Positions 1-8,411 of a stretch of 45,327 bases of DNA are shown one piece after another; position 1 is the first letter of the stretch, and the number at the start of each line of letters is the position of its first letter. Below the pieces are notes generated by a model. The model was not told the DNA's origin and did no database searches. It worked only from the letters and a program-made list of their open reading frames with translations. Where the stretch lies: NCBI GenBank assembly GCA_028291405.1, contig JAQGID010000067.1:1-45327 (forward strand). The letters are read 5' to 3'. This DNA is from Rhodospirillales bacterium. GTDB lineage: Bacteria; Pseudomonadota; Alphaproteobacteria; ATCC43930; CGMCC-115725. Made by a program: the position numbers and the translations under genes.

Positions 1-105
1 TACGACGATATCCTCGACCACTGCTGCTTCGCTTGGGACAAACTCGTCAATCAACCCTGGACTGTCATGTCCATCGGTCTTCGCGATTGGGCGTATAAGT
101 GTTAA
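1..105 (+). CDS. IS630-family transposase, C-terminal end (partial)
   Basis: The first 34 codons read in frame 1 to a TAA at 103-105. The peptide contains HCCFAWDKLVNQPW and ends in MSIGLRDWAYKC, close to the typical C-terminus of IS630-family DDE transposases (HCCDAWNKL..QPWRIMSIGLRDWA). The catalytic DDE residues lie upstream of the window. The protein would cut and paste the element at TA sites. The 5' part is missing only because the window starts here, so whether the transposase is intact is unknown. Confidence 0.8.
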   Translation, partial: YDDILDHCCFAWDKLVNQPWTVMSIGLRDWAYKC

Positions 106-121
106 TCAGCGGGACTTGGTA
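1..121 (+). mobile_element. Right end of an IS630-family insertion sequence
   Basis: The window opens inside an IS630/Tc1-mariner type element whose transposase ends at 105. The element appears to stop at about 119, where the sequence changes from the GC-balanced tail ending in GGACTTGG to an SDR gene read on the other strand. The junction lies at a TATA tetranucleotide (120-123), which fits the TA target duplication typical of IS630 elements. The left end lies outside the window, so the other target copy and the inverted repeat cannot be checked. The boundary is inferred from where the SDR protein loses its family sequence. Confidence 0.75.
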
Positions 122-576
122 TAAGTGGTGAAGCCGGGAAAGCCTTTCACGCTGGCGATCGAGCCGGTCATGATGATCGAGCCGCCATCCCGCAGCAGCG
201 GCAATGCCTTTTGGACTGCAAACAGCGTGCCTCGAACATTGACGTTGAAAGTATTGTCGAAATTTTCTTCGGTAATGGACCCGAGCGGAATATTGAATTC
301 GCCGAAGCCGGCGCTCGCATAAAGTATATCGATATTTCCCTTTTCCCGCTTCACCGTCTTGTAGAGGCGGTCGAGGTCGGCTAGGTTGCCGGCGTCCCCC
401 TGAACGCCGACGGCATTTTTGCCGATCGATTTCACGGCGTCGTCGAGGTGCTGTTGCCGACGGCCGGTAATGAACACATACGCGCCCTCTTCGACGAACA
501 GCTTCGCGGTGGCGAGCGCCATGCCGGAGGTGGCGGCGGTGATGACTGCGACTTTACCTGCAAGCTTGCCGGTCAT
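106..576 (-). pseudogene. Short-chain dehydrogenase/reductase, truncated by IS630 insertion
   Basis: The ATG at 576-574 follows a GGGAGAG ribosome-binding site. The protein reads as a classical SDR for about 150 residues: an N-terminal Rossmann fold, then IDILYASAG (the NNAG region), NVNVRGTLF, and [15 protein letters not shown]. It then runs into insertion-sequence DNA (TKSR, stop at 108-106). The catalytic YxxxK segment and the whole C-terminal third are lost: about 156 residues against the usual 245. The nucleotide-binding motif is also weak (TAATSGMA where TGxxxGxG is expected). The missing part should lie on the far side of the IS element. No active enzyme is expected. Confidence 0.82.
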
Positions 577-649
577 GTTTCTCTCCCGGGTTTGCACCTC
601 GCTTCTCAGAAGATGGCAATGCCCTTGAAAATCTACCAGTGCCGGAGCC

Positions 650-665
650 GTAGGGCGGAAGAGCG
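650..665 (+). repeat. REP-like repeat unit, left copy
   Basis: GTAGGGCGGAAGAGCG is repeated in inverted orientation at 1442-1427 with one mismatch. Units of this kind (GGGCGGAA..TTCCGCC) are common dispersed palindromic repeats between genes in high-GC proteobacteria. The two copies here bracket the IS1182-type remnant. Confidence 0.5.
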
Positions 666-701
666 CAGAGGCAGGGCAAGTATTCGCCTTTGTGGCGCCG
701 C

Positions 702-1285
702 CTAGCCGGCGGGGTAGGGAGCGAAGCGTATAGGGGTGTTTTGGCGGCTTTTTGCGACCCACATCGCCGCGACGGGTGTTTTTCTGCCGCCGATCGCGGC
801 GCAGGTCGTTGCGATCAGCCACGAGTCACAGTACGCGGTGAGATCGGCGATGAACCTGTCGAGACCAATGATGTTCAGTACCCGGCTGAAGTTGTAGCAC
901 AAGACCATCAAGCCCCATTCGCCTCGCACTTTCTTGAAGCCACGCAGCAGGAAGTGGCGGTAGCCGGCGCGGCATTTCAACGTGCCGAAGGGATGTTCGG
1001 CGAGCGCCTTGCGACGGCGCATCATCGCTTCGGATGCGGCTGGCATCATACGGGCCCGATGTCGCTCGATCACGTCCTCATGCTCCCAGCGTTCGACGAC
1101 GCGCCGGTTCGCCTTGGCGCTGAGGCACTGCTGACGCAGCGGACAGGCCCGGCAGGCCAACCGGCGGCTGGCGTAGCGGATGCGCAATTTGCCGGCGGCG
1201 TCTCGCTTGCGGCCCGGCATCGGGCGCAACGGCTCACCGGCCGGGCAGCGATACTCGTCAGCCGCGGCGGCGGTCGAAAACTACC
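702..1285 (-). pseudogene. IS1182-family transposase remnant (C-terminal part)
   Basis: The reading frame ending at 702 carries hallmarks of IS1182-family DDE transposases: DEYRCPAGEPL, a zinc-ribbon-like CRACPLRQQC, RRVVERWEHEDV, then EHPFGTLK and RGFKKVRGEWGLMVLCYNFSRVLNI near the end. Upstream of residue FSTAAADEY there is an in-frame TAG, while homology seems to continue weakly in another frame (CREQGSF), which suggests a small indel at about 1280. The N-terminal two thirds of the transposase, including the first DDE residues, are absent. It is a dead remnant; its last 50 residues are atypical and may already be flanking DNA. Confidence 0.75.
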
Positions 1286-1383
1286 CTGCTCACGGCACTG
1301 CCCAGTCTTGAAGCTTCGATCGGTCATGCAACGAATCGTACATCACAGAACCACGCCACCAATCGGATTTCTTGCCCAGCCTC

Positions 1384-1442
1384 GCAGCGCCTTCCGCCGC
1401 TGGCGACCAGGAAGGCGGAAGGCGTCCGCTTTTCCGCCCTAC
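1384..1442 (-). repeat. REP-like palindromic repeat, right copy
   Basis: GGCGGAA at 1414-1420 pairs with TTCCGCC at 1432-1438 to form a hairpin. The outer part (1427-1442) is the inverted copy of 650-665. A related half-unit (GCGCCTTCCGCC) lies at 1387-1398. The roughly 180 bases between the IS remnant and the lyase gene contain no other gene. Confidence 0.5.
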
Positions 1443-1462
1443 CCTTGGTGTTGGATTATCCG

Positions 1463-2317
1463 CTACGCGCCGCCCATGAACTCGCGCATCCAGCGTTTGT
1501 AGTCGGCGTCGCGGGTCACCTGCTTCATCAGCTCTCCCGAGGCGAGGCCATCGGGCTTGCCGCCGTCGCGGAGGGCCCGCTGTGTGGCGTAGATCGCCTG
1601 CACCGCGGCGAGGATCGGAAGGTGGCCGCGCACCGCGATGCGCACCTTGCGGGCGGCCAGGGCGCCGTCATCGGCGAGGTCGGGCGAAAGCCCGCCGATG
1701 ACGAGCGGCAGGTCGACCGCGGCGGCGATCGCATCGAGCTCGGCGAGGGTCTTGACACCGGCGATGAAGAGCGCATCGACGCCGACCCGCTGATAGGCGG
1801 TCAGCCTCGCAATCGCGTCGTCGACGCCGGTGATCGCCGGCGCGCTGGTGCGGCCGACGATCACCAGCGCCGGATCGCGCCGCGCCGCCAGCGCGGCGCG
1901 CAGCTTGCCTACGCCTTCCTCGAGCGGGATGAGCCGCGGCTTGCCGCCGCCGAACGCCTCCGGCAGCAGCGTGTCCTCGATCGTCAGCGCCGCGACGCCG
2001 GCGGTCTCGAACTCCTCGACCGTGCGCATGACGTTGAGCGCATTGCCGTAGCCGTGGTCGGCATCGACGATCAGCGGCAGCGTTGCGGCGCGGCAGATCC
2101 GGCGCACTTGCTCGGCGAGCTCGGTCAGGGTGATGACGGTGAGATCGGGCGCCCCCAGCACGGCCAGCGAGGCAACCGAGCCACCGAGGATGCCCGCCTC
2201 GAACCCGACGTCGGCCGCGATTCGCGCCGAGATCGGGTCGAAGACCGACCCCGGCACGACGCAGCGGTCGCCCGCGAGAATGGCCCGGAAGCGCTCGCGT
2301 CGATCGTCCACTGTCAT
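1463..2317 (-). CDS. Oxaloacetate decarboxylase-type protein (isocitrate lyase/PEP mutase superfamily)
   Basis: A 284-residue protein of the isocitrate lyase/PEP mutase superfamily. It has the metal-binding strand LIVDADHGYGNALNVMRTV followed by GVAALTIEDTLLPEAFGG, which is very close to the oxaloacetate decarboxylase subgroup typified by Pseudomonas PA4872. RGH near residue 235 corresponds to the histidine of that subgroup (NGH). The family lacks the catalytic Cys of isocitrate lyase and cleaves C-C bonds of 2-oxo or 2-hydroxy diacids with Mg2+; cytoplasmic. Length is normal. It lies at the end of a minus-strand run, separated from UbiD by a small gene on the opposite strand. The physiological substrate could be another 2-oxo acid from the neighbouring catabolic genes. 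Confidence 0.8.
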   Translation of the reverse strand: MTVDDRRERFRAILAGDRCVVPGSVFDPISARIAADVGFEAGILGGSVASLAVLGAPDLTVITLTELAEQVRRICRAATLPLIVDADHGYGNALNVMRTVEEFETAGVAALTIEDTLLPEAFGGGKPRLIPLEEGVGKLRAALAARRDPALVIVGRTSAPAITGVDDAIARLTAYQRVGVDALFIAGVKTLAELDAIAAAVDLPLVIGGLSPDLADDGALAARKVRIAVRGHLPILAAVQAIYATQRALRDGGKPDGLASGELMKQVTRDADYKRWMREFMGGA

Positions 2318-2447
2318 GAATTCCCTCTAATTTCGGCGTTGGTCCGCCGCCGCAATCCGTGCGACCGAGGACGGAAAACCGATCTTGCCATATTATCGCC
2401 CAATCTGGCGTTCATAGGTCGCTGCGAATTTCGGAGAATATTGAGAC

Positions 2448-2648
2448 ATGCGGAGTTTGGTTTTTTCCGTCGCCAGCCTCTTGGTCCTCGCCGCCTGTGC
2501 CGGGAAACCGGACGACGCGGCGCCCGGCCCGGCCGTCGCGGCCAACGATCAGATGCTGCCCGACGGCCAGTCGGCCGTGACGCCGGGACCCAACGGGCCG
2601 GTCCTGCACGTCGGCAAGAACCGATTCCCGCTGTACCCGCCGCCCTGA
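2448..2648 (+). CDS. Small predicted lipoprotein
   Basis: A 66-residue protein with a short N-terminal hydrophobic stretch and a lipobox LAAC at residues 14-17, so Cys17 would be lipidated after signal peptidase II cleavage. The mature part is about 50 residues, rich in Pro, Ala and Gly, ends HVGKNRFPLYPPP, and shows no domain I recognise. A GGAG lies upstream of the ATG with rather long spacing. It sits alone on the plus strand between UbiD and the lyase, convergent with UbiD (12 bases apart). Probably an envelope protein of unknown role; conservation would have to confirm it. Confidence 0.6.
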   Translation: MRSLVFSVASLLVLAACAGKPDDAAPGPAVAANDQMLPDGQSAVTPGPNGPVLHVGKNRFPLYPPP

Positions 2649-2660
2649 CGCTGCGCGGCC

Positions 2661-4304
2661 TCAGCGCGGCGGCTTTGCGACCTCGTCGGGCCGGAACTTG
2701 GTCTCGGGCTTGATGCCCTTGCGGCGCTGGCCTTCGCTGATCCTGCCGTTCTCGAGATAATTGCCGGTCGCGGCGCGCTCTGCCGCCGCGTCCCATTGCG
2801 GCAGCCAGTCGCCCAGCGAATAGCCGAACCACGGGGCCTGCGGCCGCAGCTTCGGCAGGCCGAGCTCGTCCCACAGGATTTTGGCGCGCTCCATGTACTC
2901 CTGCTTCGGCAGGGCCAGCGGCGGCATATCGCCCTTCATCGTCGCGTCGATCAGCAGCGAGGAATCCTCCTCCTGGTCGTGCTCGCGCTTGGGTCCATGG
3001 CCCTGGCCGCGATGCGGCAGGGTCTGGACGTCGACGACCGGGTTGGCACGGTAGGCAATCGCCCAGAGCAGCGCGTCGACGTTGTCGGGATCGATGTCCT
3101 CGTTGACCGCGATGCAGAACTTGCCGCAATCGGCCTTGAACATCGCGGCGCCGGTGAGGGCGCGCCATACCTCGGTGCGCGGCACGCCCTTGGCAATGGT
3201 GACGATGGTGACGCGCAGCAGCCCGGTCAGCTTCTCGTGCAGCGAGACCCGCGTGACGCCGCGGATGCCGAGCCCGTCGCGGAGATGCGCCAGGAACAGC
3301 GGCTCGTAGGCGACGCGTTTGATGACGCTCGATTCCGAGGGCGCCACTTGGCTGATGTAGGACGGGATGACCGGATCGCGGCGCCGCGTGATCGCGCTGA
3401 TCCGCATCGGCATGTTGAACTCCTCGAGCGCGACATGCCCGTGCGATTCGCCGAACGGCGCCTCGGGCTCGAGATACTCGGTATCAATCAGACCTTCGAT
3501 GACGATCTCCGCCTCGGCCGGGACCATCAGATCGACGGTCTTGGCGCGGATCATGTTGATCGGCGCGCCGGCGAGGCCGCCGGCGACGGCCATCTCGTCG
3601 ACGTCGAGCGGCAGTTTCTGCGGCCCCATGAAGGCGACATAGGGCGGGCATCCGAGCACGATGGCGCAGGGCATGGTCTTGTCGCCGCGCTTCTGGTGCT
3701 TGAGATAGTGCTGATAGCCGCCGGCGCCGCCGGCGCGGGTCGCCATGCGGACGACCAGCCGGTCCGGCGATTTCAGCGCCGCACGATAGGTCCCCATGTT
3801 CTGGATGCCGCTGTCGGGATCGCGCGTCACGACGTTGGTCGCGGTCAGCGTCGGTGCGCTGTCGAAGCCCGGCGTCGAGATCGGGATCGGCAGCGAGTCG
3901 AGCCCGTTGCCCTCACCCAGCAAGTCGCCGCCGGTGATCACGATCTCCTGGCAAGGCGCCGTCTCGACGATGCGCGGCGCGATCGGATTGGCGATCGCAT
4001 GGTCCCACTTCGCCTGGATCTCTTCGACCGGCGCCCCCATCCCGACGCTGTAGATTTCGCGATTGGCGGCGATCGCGCCGACCACTACGGGGATCGAATA
4101 GCGGCGGCCGCGCCCGTCGACGATGTTGGTGAAGAGGAACGCCTTGCGCTCGGCTTCCTCCAGCCCGCCGACGAACTGCCAGCGTACCAGCGGATGCAGC
4201 TCGGAATCCTTGTCGACCTCACGGTCGACCGTGACCAGCAGGCCGCGCGATTTCAGCGTGGCGAGATGCTCGTGGAGATCGGGGTAAGGACGGTCTTGCG
4301 TCAT
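2661..4304 (-). CDS. UbiD family decarboxylase
   Basis: A 547-residue member of the UbiD family, whose enzymes use prenylated FMN to (de)carboxylate aromatic, heteroaromatic or alpha,beta-unsaturated acids. The residues known from Fdc1 (Arg173, Glu277, Glu282) appear to match Arg174 in NMGTYR, Glu281 and Glu286 in EPEAPFGESHGH, so it should be active. Length is in the normal range. No UbiX prenyltransferase is in the window, so the cofactor must come from elsewhere in the genome. The gene is the fourth catabolic gene of a minus-strand series and is not near ubiquinone genes, which favours a catabolic decarboxylase over ubiquinone synthesis. The substrate is unknown. Confidence 0.88.
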   Translation of the reverse strand: MTQDRPYPDLHEHLATLKSRGLLVTVDREVDKDSELHPLVRWQFVGGLEEAERKAFLFTNIVDGRGRRYSIPVVVGAIAANREIYSVGMGAPVEEIQAKWDHAIANPIAPRIVETAPCQEIVITGGDLLGEGNGLDSLPIPISTPGFDSAPTLTATNVVTRDPDSGIQNMGTYRAALKSPDRLVVRMATRAGGAGGYQHYLKHQKRGDKTMPCAIVLGCPPYVAFMGPQKLPLDVDEMAVAGGLAGAPINMIRAKTVDLMVPAEAEIVIEGLIDTEYLEPEAPFGESHGHVALEEFNMPMRISAITRRRDPVIPSYISQVAPSESSVIKRVAYEPLFLAHLRDGLGIRGVTRVSLHEKLTGLLRVTIVTIAKGVPRTEVWRALTGAAMFKADCGKFCIAVNEDIDPDNVDALLWAIAYRANPVVDVQTLPHRGQGHGPKREHDQEEDSSLLIDATMKGDMPPLALPKQEYMERAKILWDELGLPKLRPQAPWFGYSLGDWLPQWDAAAERAATGNYLENGRISEGQRRKGIKPETKFRPDEVAKPPR

Positions 4305-4445
4305 CGGTCACCTCAGTTTGGCACTTAACAAGACCGACCGCTCGGTGTCGCGTTCCGAGGTTCGGTCCAGCTTTCCGTTCCATTCATGGCTTGGCTTGAC
4401 CCGATGTCGCTGCTCATCGCCTGGTTCGGACCCGGCTGATCCCCG

Positions 4446-5609
4446 TCAGCCGAGTTCGGTCTTCAGCTTGCGGACGAACCACGGCATCGTGACCTTGCGG
4501 AAGATCGAGATGTCGGTCCAGCCGGTCTTCTCGCGTCCCATGTGACCGCCGCTCGGGTTGATCCACGCATCCTTCGGCGTGTCGCCGCTGTGTAGCAGCA
4601 GGTCGATGTCGGCGATCGGCGTCTGGGTGTCGAGGACGCCAGCGATCACCAGCATCGGTGCCATCTTGCGCCCGAGAATCCCCTGGTCGACAAGCGAGAG
4701 CTTCGTCCAGGCAGTGGCGAGATCGTCGAGCGTCGCGACGCCGGCGAATATCGTCATCGCCGCCGGGACGAGATCGAACAGATATTCCTGGTTGGCGATC
4801 ATGCCCTTCAAGTGCGACAGCTGGAACATCGCGTGGGCGCCCGGCGATTGCGCCGCGACGCAGACCAGCCGCTCGCGCTCGGCGATCGCGAGCTTGGCCG
4901 CCCAATAACCGCCGAAGCTCGCTCCGAAACAGCCGATCCGCGAGCGGTCCACCTCGGGCCGGGTCGCGAGATAGTCGAGGACGCGGGAATAGACCCGTTC
5001 GGAACGCTCGTCGGCCTTGACCGGCGATTCGCCGGTGCCCGGCGAATCGAGCGCGATATAGCCGATCCCCTCGGGCAGCAGCCAGCCGAAGCGCTCGGAG
5101 AAATCCTCCTTGCGGCTGTCGAGGCCGGAGATCGCCATGACCATCGGCGCCGGGCGCGCGCCCGGCGGCAGCTGGAGATAGCCGACGATCTCGCTGCCCT
5201 CGAAGGGGATGCGCACCACCTCGACCGGCGTATCGAGCATCTCGGTATGGCGGCGGAAGGCGCTCAGCGCCTTGCGGTAGGCCGCCTGCTTGCCGGGCGA
5301 GTTCGGCACCGGCCAGCGCGCGAAGGAGTAGACGCGCCACGCCTGCAGGAAGTTTTCGTCGGCGGCGCGCCGGTCGCTCGCCACCTGCGCCTCGGCCGCC
5401 GCGAGGTAGCGGTCGCCGATCGCCGACCAGGCCGCGGCCCATTCGTCGCGGTCGAGGCTGCGGATGTTCGACAGCGCCTCGCGCACGTCGGCGGGGGTAA
5501 GGCCGATCAGCGGATAGGCGTTGCGGTCGGCGCGCGCCTGCGCTTCTTCCTTGAGCTGCTCCAGCGTGCGCTGCGGCGGGATGTCGGCCGCCGAGATGGT
5601 CATCGTCAT
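4446..5609 (-). CDS. Alpha/beta hydrolase, pseudooxynicotine-hydrolase/FrsA-like
   Basis: A 387-residue alpha/beta hydrolase with a long helical N-terminal domain (about residues 1-130), as in 2,6-dihydroxypseudooxynicotine hydrolase and FrsA-like proteins. The nucleophile elbow is GASFGG with Ser231, and the acid and base are likely Asp327 (VLDTQTP) and His356 (GGHMG). Known relatives hydrolyse C-C bonds of diketones or act as esterases; cytoplasmic, no signal peptide. It starts 23 bases after the RutE-like gene and is probably cotranscribed. Given UbiD and a Rieske oxygenase nearby, hydrolysis of a ring-derived ketone is a reasonable inference, but the substrate cannot be read from the sequence. 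Confidence 0.82.
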   Translation of the reverse strand: MTMTISAADIPPQRTLEQLKEEAQARADRNAYPLIGLTPADVREALSNIRSLDRDEWAAAWSAIGDRYLAAAEAQVASDRRAADENFLQAWRVYSFARWPVPNSPGKQAAYRKALSAFRRHTEMLDTPVEVVRIPFEGSEIVGYLQLPPGARPAPMVMAISGLDSRKEDFSERFGWLLPEGIGYIALDSPGTGESPVKADERSERVYSRVLDYLATRPEVDRSRIGCFGASFGGYWAAKLAIAERERLVCVAAQSPGAHAMFQLSHLKGMIANQEYLFDLVPAAMTIFAGVATLDDLATAWTKLSLVDQGILGRKMAPMLVIAGVLDTQTPIADIDLLLHSGDTPKDAWINPSGGHMGREKTGWTDISIFRKVTMPWFVRKLKTELG

Positions 5610-5632
5610 CGTTGCCCCGCGCGAAAAAAGGT

Positions 5633-6238
5633 TCAGAGGATCTGGCAGACCTGCTCGAAGGTGAAGCGCGGCGGGCGCGGCGGCAGGGAGGAGGGGTCGC
5701 CGCGGCCGAGGCTGCAGATGAAGTTCGATTTGAAGTTGGTGCCGGCGAAGAACTCGGCGTCGACCTTGGCGTTGTCGAAGCCCGACATCGGCCCGGTATC
5801 GAGACCCAGCGCCCGCGCCGCGATGATGAAATAGGCGCCCTGCAGCGTGCCGTTGCGGAACGCCGTCTCGGTCGCGAACTTCTCGTTATGGGCGAACCAC
5901 GAGCGCGCCGCCGGATTGTGGAAGAGGAACGGCAGGTGCTCGTAGAACTGCGTGTCGTAGGCGATGATCGCCGTCACCGGCGCGACGATCGTCTTCGCGG
6001 CATTGGTCTTCGACAGCGCCGGCAGCAGCCGCTGCTTCGCCTCGGGCGAGCTGACGAAGACGATGCGCGCCGGGCTGCAGTTGGCGCTGGTCGGTCCCAT
6101 CTTCATGAGGTCGTATAGCTCGCGCAGCGTCGCCTCCGGCACCGGATCGTCGCGCCAGGCGAGCTGCGCGCGCGCGTCGCGCAGGATGAGGTCGAGCGAC
6201 GCATCGTCGAGCCGTCTGCCCCTTTGGGTGTCGTCCAT
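5633..6238 (-). CDS. RutE/malonic semialdehyde reductase-like nitroreductase family protein
   Basis: A 201-residue FMN-dependent nitroreductase-fold protein. It closely resembles E. coli Rut[19 protein letters not shown] near the N-terminus, then [32 protein letters not shown], and the FEQVCQIL end. RutE-type proteins reduce malonic semialdehyde to 3-hydroxypropionate. I chose the ATG at 6238-6236 because AGGAG precedes it; the frame is open further upstream but without a better start. No other rut gene is adjacent, so it may serve a different aldehyde, enone or nitro substrate in this catabolic block. It is 85 bases downstream of the Bug binding protein and 23 bases upstream of the hydrolase. 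Confidence 0.8.
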   Translation of the reverse strand: MDDTQRGRRLDDASLDLILRDARAQLAWRDDPVPEATLRELYDLMKMGPTSANCSPARIVFVSSPEAKQRLLPALSKTNAAKTIVAPVTAIIAYDTQFYEHLPFLFHNPAARSWFAHNEKFATETAFRNGTLQGAYFIIAARALGLDTGPMSGFDNAKVDAEFFAGTNFKSNFICSLGRGDPSSLPPRPPRFTFEQVCQIL

Positions 6239-6323
6239 GAGCTTCTCCTGATGGTCGACGGTCGTCGACGTAAGACGGCTGGACGGTAAGTCCACTGCGT
6301 TGAAAAAGGAACGACTTTCGCCG

Positions 6324-7304
6324 CTACTGCTCGATGCGGATATGGGCTGCCTCTGCGACGGTCTTCCAGCGCGCGAGATCGGCGTCGATGAGCTGGGTAA
6401 ACTCGTCCGAGGTGGTGCCGGCGACGACGAGGCCGAGGCTCCGGAACTTCTCGGCCGTCTCCGGTATGTGCATGACGCGGATGATGTCGTCCTGCAGTTT
6501 CTTGACGATGGCAGGGTTGGTCGCCTTCGGCGCGAAGAAGCCGCTCCACAGGCCGATGTCGAAATCGGGAACCCCTTCCTCCGCCATGGTCGGGAGCTTG
6601 GGAAATCCCGGCAGGCGCTCCGCCGTCGCCGAGGCGAGGCCCTTGACCTGACCGGCGTCGAGCTGGCCGGTCACCGGGCTGGCATCGGCGATCGCGAAGA
6701 GGATCTCGCCCGAGACGACCGCCATCACCGTGTCGCCGCTACCCTTGTACGCAACCATCTCGCCTGGCGCGCCGGTCTTCAGCTTGAAGAGCTCGGCGAC
6801 GAGCTGGAAGGACGGCGTCGTGCTGCCGTAATTCGACTTTGCCGGGTTCGCCTTGGCATAGGCGACGAGGTCCTTGACCGAGTTGAAGGGTGCGTTCGCG
6901 CCGACGACGAGGATGAGCGGCGACAGCGCGATCTCGGAGACCGCCACGAAATCGCGCCTCGTGTCGTAAGGCAGCTTGGCGTAGACGGCCGGGTTGACGA
7001 CCATCGGTCCGCTCGGCCCCACCAGGAGCGTGTAGCCGTCGGGCGCGGCGCGGGCGACGAAATCCGTGCCGATAATAGCGCTGGCGCCCGGCTTGTTGTC
7101 GATGATCACCGACTGATGCCAGAGATCCGACAGTTTCTGGCCGACGATCCGCGCCTGGATATCGTTGCCGCCGCCGGGACTGAAGCCGACGACGACGTGG
7201 ACCGGCCGGTTGGGATAGGTCCTGGCGGCATCGTCCTGCGCCAGGGCCGCCACGGGAAGCGCAGCGACGACGAGCGCCGCCAGCGCGAGCGAGCCGTATC
7301 TCAT
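6324..7304 (-). CDS. Tripartite tricarboxylate transporter (Bug/TctC) family substrate-binding protein
   Basis: A 326-residue periplasmic binding protein with a Sec signal peptide (hydrophobic residues 5-22, ending ALA). It has the Bug signatures [33 protein letters not shown] and PDGYTLLVG, and the usual length. Such proteins bind small carboxylates. No TctA or TctB membrane subunits occur in the window, so it is an orphan, as Bug proteins often are. A GAGGAAG site precedes the ATG. It follows the NMT1 binding protein by 11 bases, so two unrelated binding proteins share one transcript. The ligand is probably an aromatic or aliphatic carboxylate, by inference from the UbiD neighbour. Confidence 0.88.
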   Translation of the reverse strand: MRYGSLALAALVVAALPVAALAQDDAARTYPNRPVHVVVGFSPGGGNDIQARIVGQKLSDLWHQSVIIDNKPGASAIIGTDFVARAAPDGYTLLVGPSGPMVVNPAVYAKLPYDTRRDFVAVSEIALSPLILVVGANAPFNSVKDLVAYAKANPAKSNYGSTTPSFQLVAELFKLKTGAPGEMVAYKGSGDTVMAVVSGEILFAIADASPVTGQLDAGQVKGLASATAERLPGFPKLPTMAEEGVPDFDIGLWSGFFAPKATNPAIVKKLQDDIIRVMHIPETAEKFRSLGLVVAGTTSDEFTQLIDADLARWKTVAEAAHIRIEQ

Positions 7305-7315
7305 GACTTCCTCCC

Positions 7316-8389
7316 TCAGATCTTGAACGCCTTCGCCTCGGCGATGACCTTGTCGCGGTCGAAATCGTTGATCTCGTCGATCAGCGCGTTGGTGTAGAGC
7401 GGCGTGAGATCGGGGATCGTCAGCCCGTAGAAATCGGCCTCCTCGCGCAGCTCGGCCTCGCGGATCGAGCCCAGCTTGGCGCCGGGATAGGGCGGCCGGT
7501 AGAGATCGATGCGGCGGCTGATCGAGTTCGCCATCTGCGACACCGCCTCGGCGGGGCTGAGGTCGCGCGCCGCGAGCCCCGGATACATGTCGAGGAAGGC
7601 GCGGGCGCCGGCCGGTCGGTTGGCGAGGATGAACTCGGTCGCCATCGCCACCGAGCGGCCGAAGCCGATGCAGAGCGCGCGGTCGGTGTCGATGACGTCG
7701 CGGCGGGCGGCGAGGAAAAAGCCGCCGATCATCGGCACGCTCGGCGGCCGCGGCAGATAGCGCAGCTTGATGCCGGCGTTCTCGATGATGCCGAAGCCGG
7801 TATCGAAATAGGCGAGCCCGTCGATCGCGCCGCGCTCGAGCGCGACGCCGGCGGTGGTGCCCTCGCCGACGGCGGTCCAGGTGACCTCCTTGGCAGGATC
7901 GATGCCGATTTTGCGCAGCACCGCCTGGGTCACCGGATAATCCGCCGTTCCCATGTTGGAGACGCCGATCTTCTTGCCGCGGAGGTCCTCGTAGGTCTTG
8001 AGCGGTGAGTCCGGCAGGACGGCGACGTCCCATTTATAGGGATAGGAATATTCGTAGAAGACCGAGACCGGTGGCCATTCGCCTTTGGCGAAAAGCGGCA
8101 GCGCGACGGACGGGCTGACGATGCCGAACTCCGCATCGCCCTTCTCCAGCGCGACGAGGACGCTGCTGAGGGCGCCGAGCGCCATGCCTTCGAGGTGGAA
8201 ACCGGCCCGTTTCGTATAGCCGAGCCGCTCGCCGATCATGACGTTGAGGAAGGTCGAGTTGAGCAGCTTGAGGCCGATCGCCAGCCGCGCCTTGCGCAGC
8301 TCCTGCGCCCCGACCGGCGGAACGCCAAGCGCCGCCAGCGAGGCGAGGGCGATGCCGGACCCGATCACGGCGCGACGGCTGGTGCGCAT
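7316..8389 (-). CDS. ABC transporter substrate-binding protein, NMT1/SsuA-like
   Basis: A 357-residue binding protein with a twin-arginine-looking leader (TSRRAVIGSG, hydrophobic stretch, PVGAQ cleavage region). The body has the NMT1/SsuA plan: EFGIVSPSVALPLFAKGE, LRGKKIGVSNMGTADYP and GAIDGLAYFDTGFG. This group binds sulfonates, pyrimidine precursors or aromatic acids before import. It lies 22 bases after its permease and forms a complete ATPase-permease-binding-protein operon with the two upstream genes. Export by Tat rather than Sec is suggested by the paired arginines but not proven. The ligand is unknown. Confidence 0.85.
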   Translation of the reverse strand: MRTSRRAVIGSGIALASLAALGVPPVGAQELRKARLAIGLKLLNSTFLNVMIGERLGYTKRAGFHLEGMALGALSSVLVALEKGDAEFGIVSPSVALPLFAKGEWPPVSVFYEYSYPYKWDVAVLPDSPLKTYEDLRGKKIGVSNMGTADYPVTQAVLRKIGIDPAKEVTWTAVGEGTTAGVALERGAIDGLAYFDTGFGIIENAGIKLRYLPRPPSVPMIGGFFLAARRDVIDTDRALCIGFGRSVAMATEFILANRPAGARAFLDMYPGLAARDLSPAEAVSQMANSISRRIDLYRPPYPGAKLGSIREAELREEADFYGLTIPDLTPLYTNALIDEINDFDRDKVIAEAKAFKI

Positions 8390-8411
8390 CGAAGCTTTCC
8401 TCCCGGTTTCG

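Noticed and set aside
577-822. An N-terminal extension of the interrupted SDR by about 80 residues
   Set aside because: The family homology and a ribosome-binding site start at 576; the extension runs through insertion-sequence DNA and is Arg/Lys-rich noise.
690-1502. A 270-codon plus-strand frame over the IS1182 remnant
   Set aside because: It is the mirror of the transposase frame on the other strand, with no family features of its own.
1445-2713. A 422-codon plus-strand frame opposite the oxaloacetate decarboxylase gene
   Set aside because: Composition is Arg/Asp/Gly-rich antisense noise typical of GC-rich codons; the minus-strand protein has clear family motifs. The same applies to long antisense frames at 2796-4328, 4812-5834, 6300-7397, 10219-11499, 11414-12469, 17090-18283, 18383-19960, 27074-28099, 31035-32192, 32167-33420, 36279-37712, 40051-41256 and 43209-44579.
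4305-4445. tRNA or small RNA between UbiD and the hydrolase
   Set aside because: No cloverleaf pattern or strong hairpin was seen; it looks like ordinary intergenic DNA.
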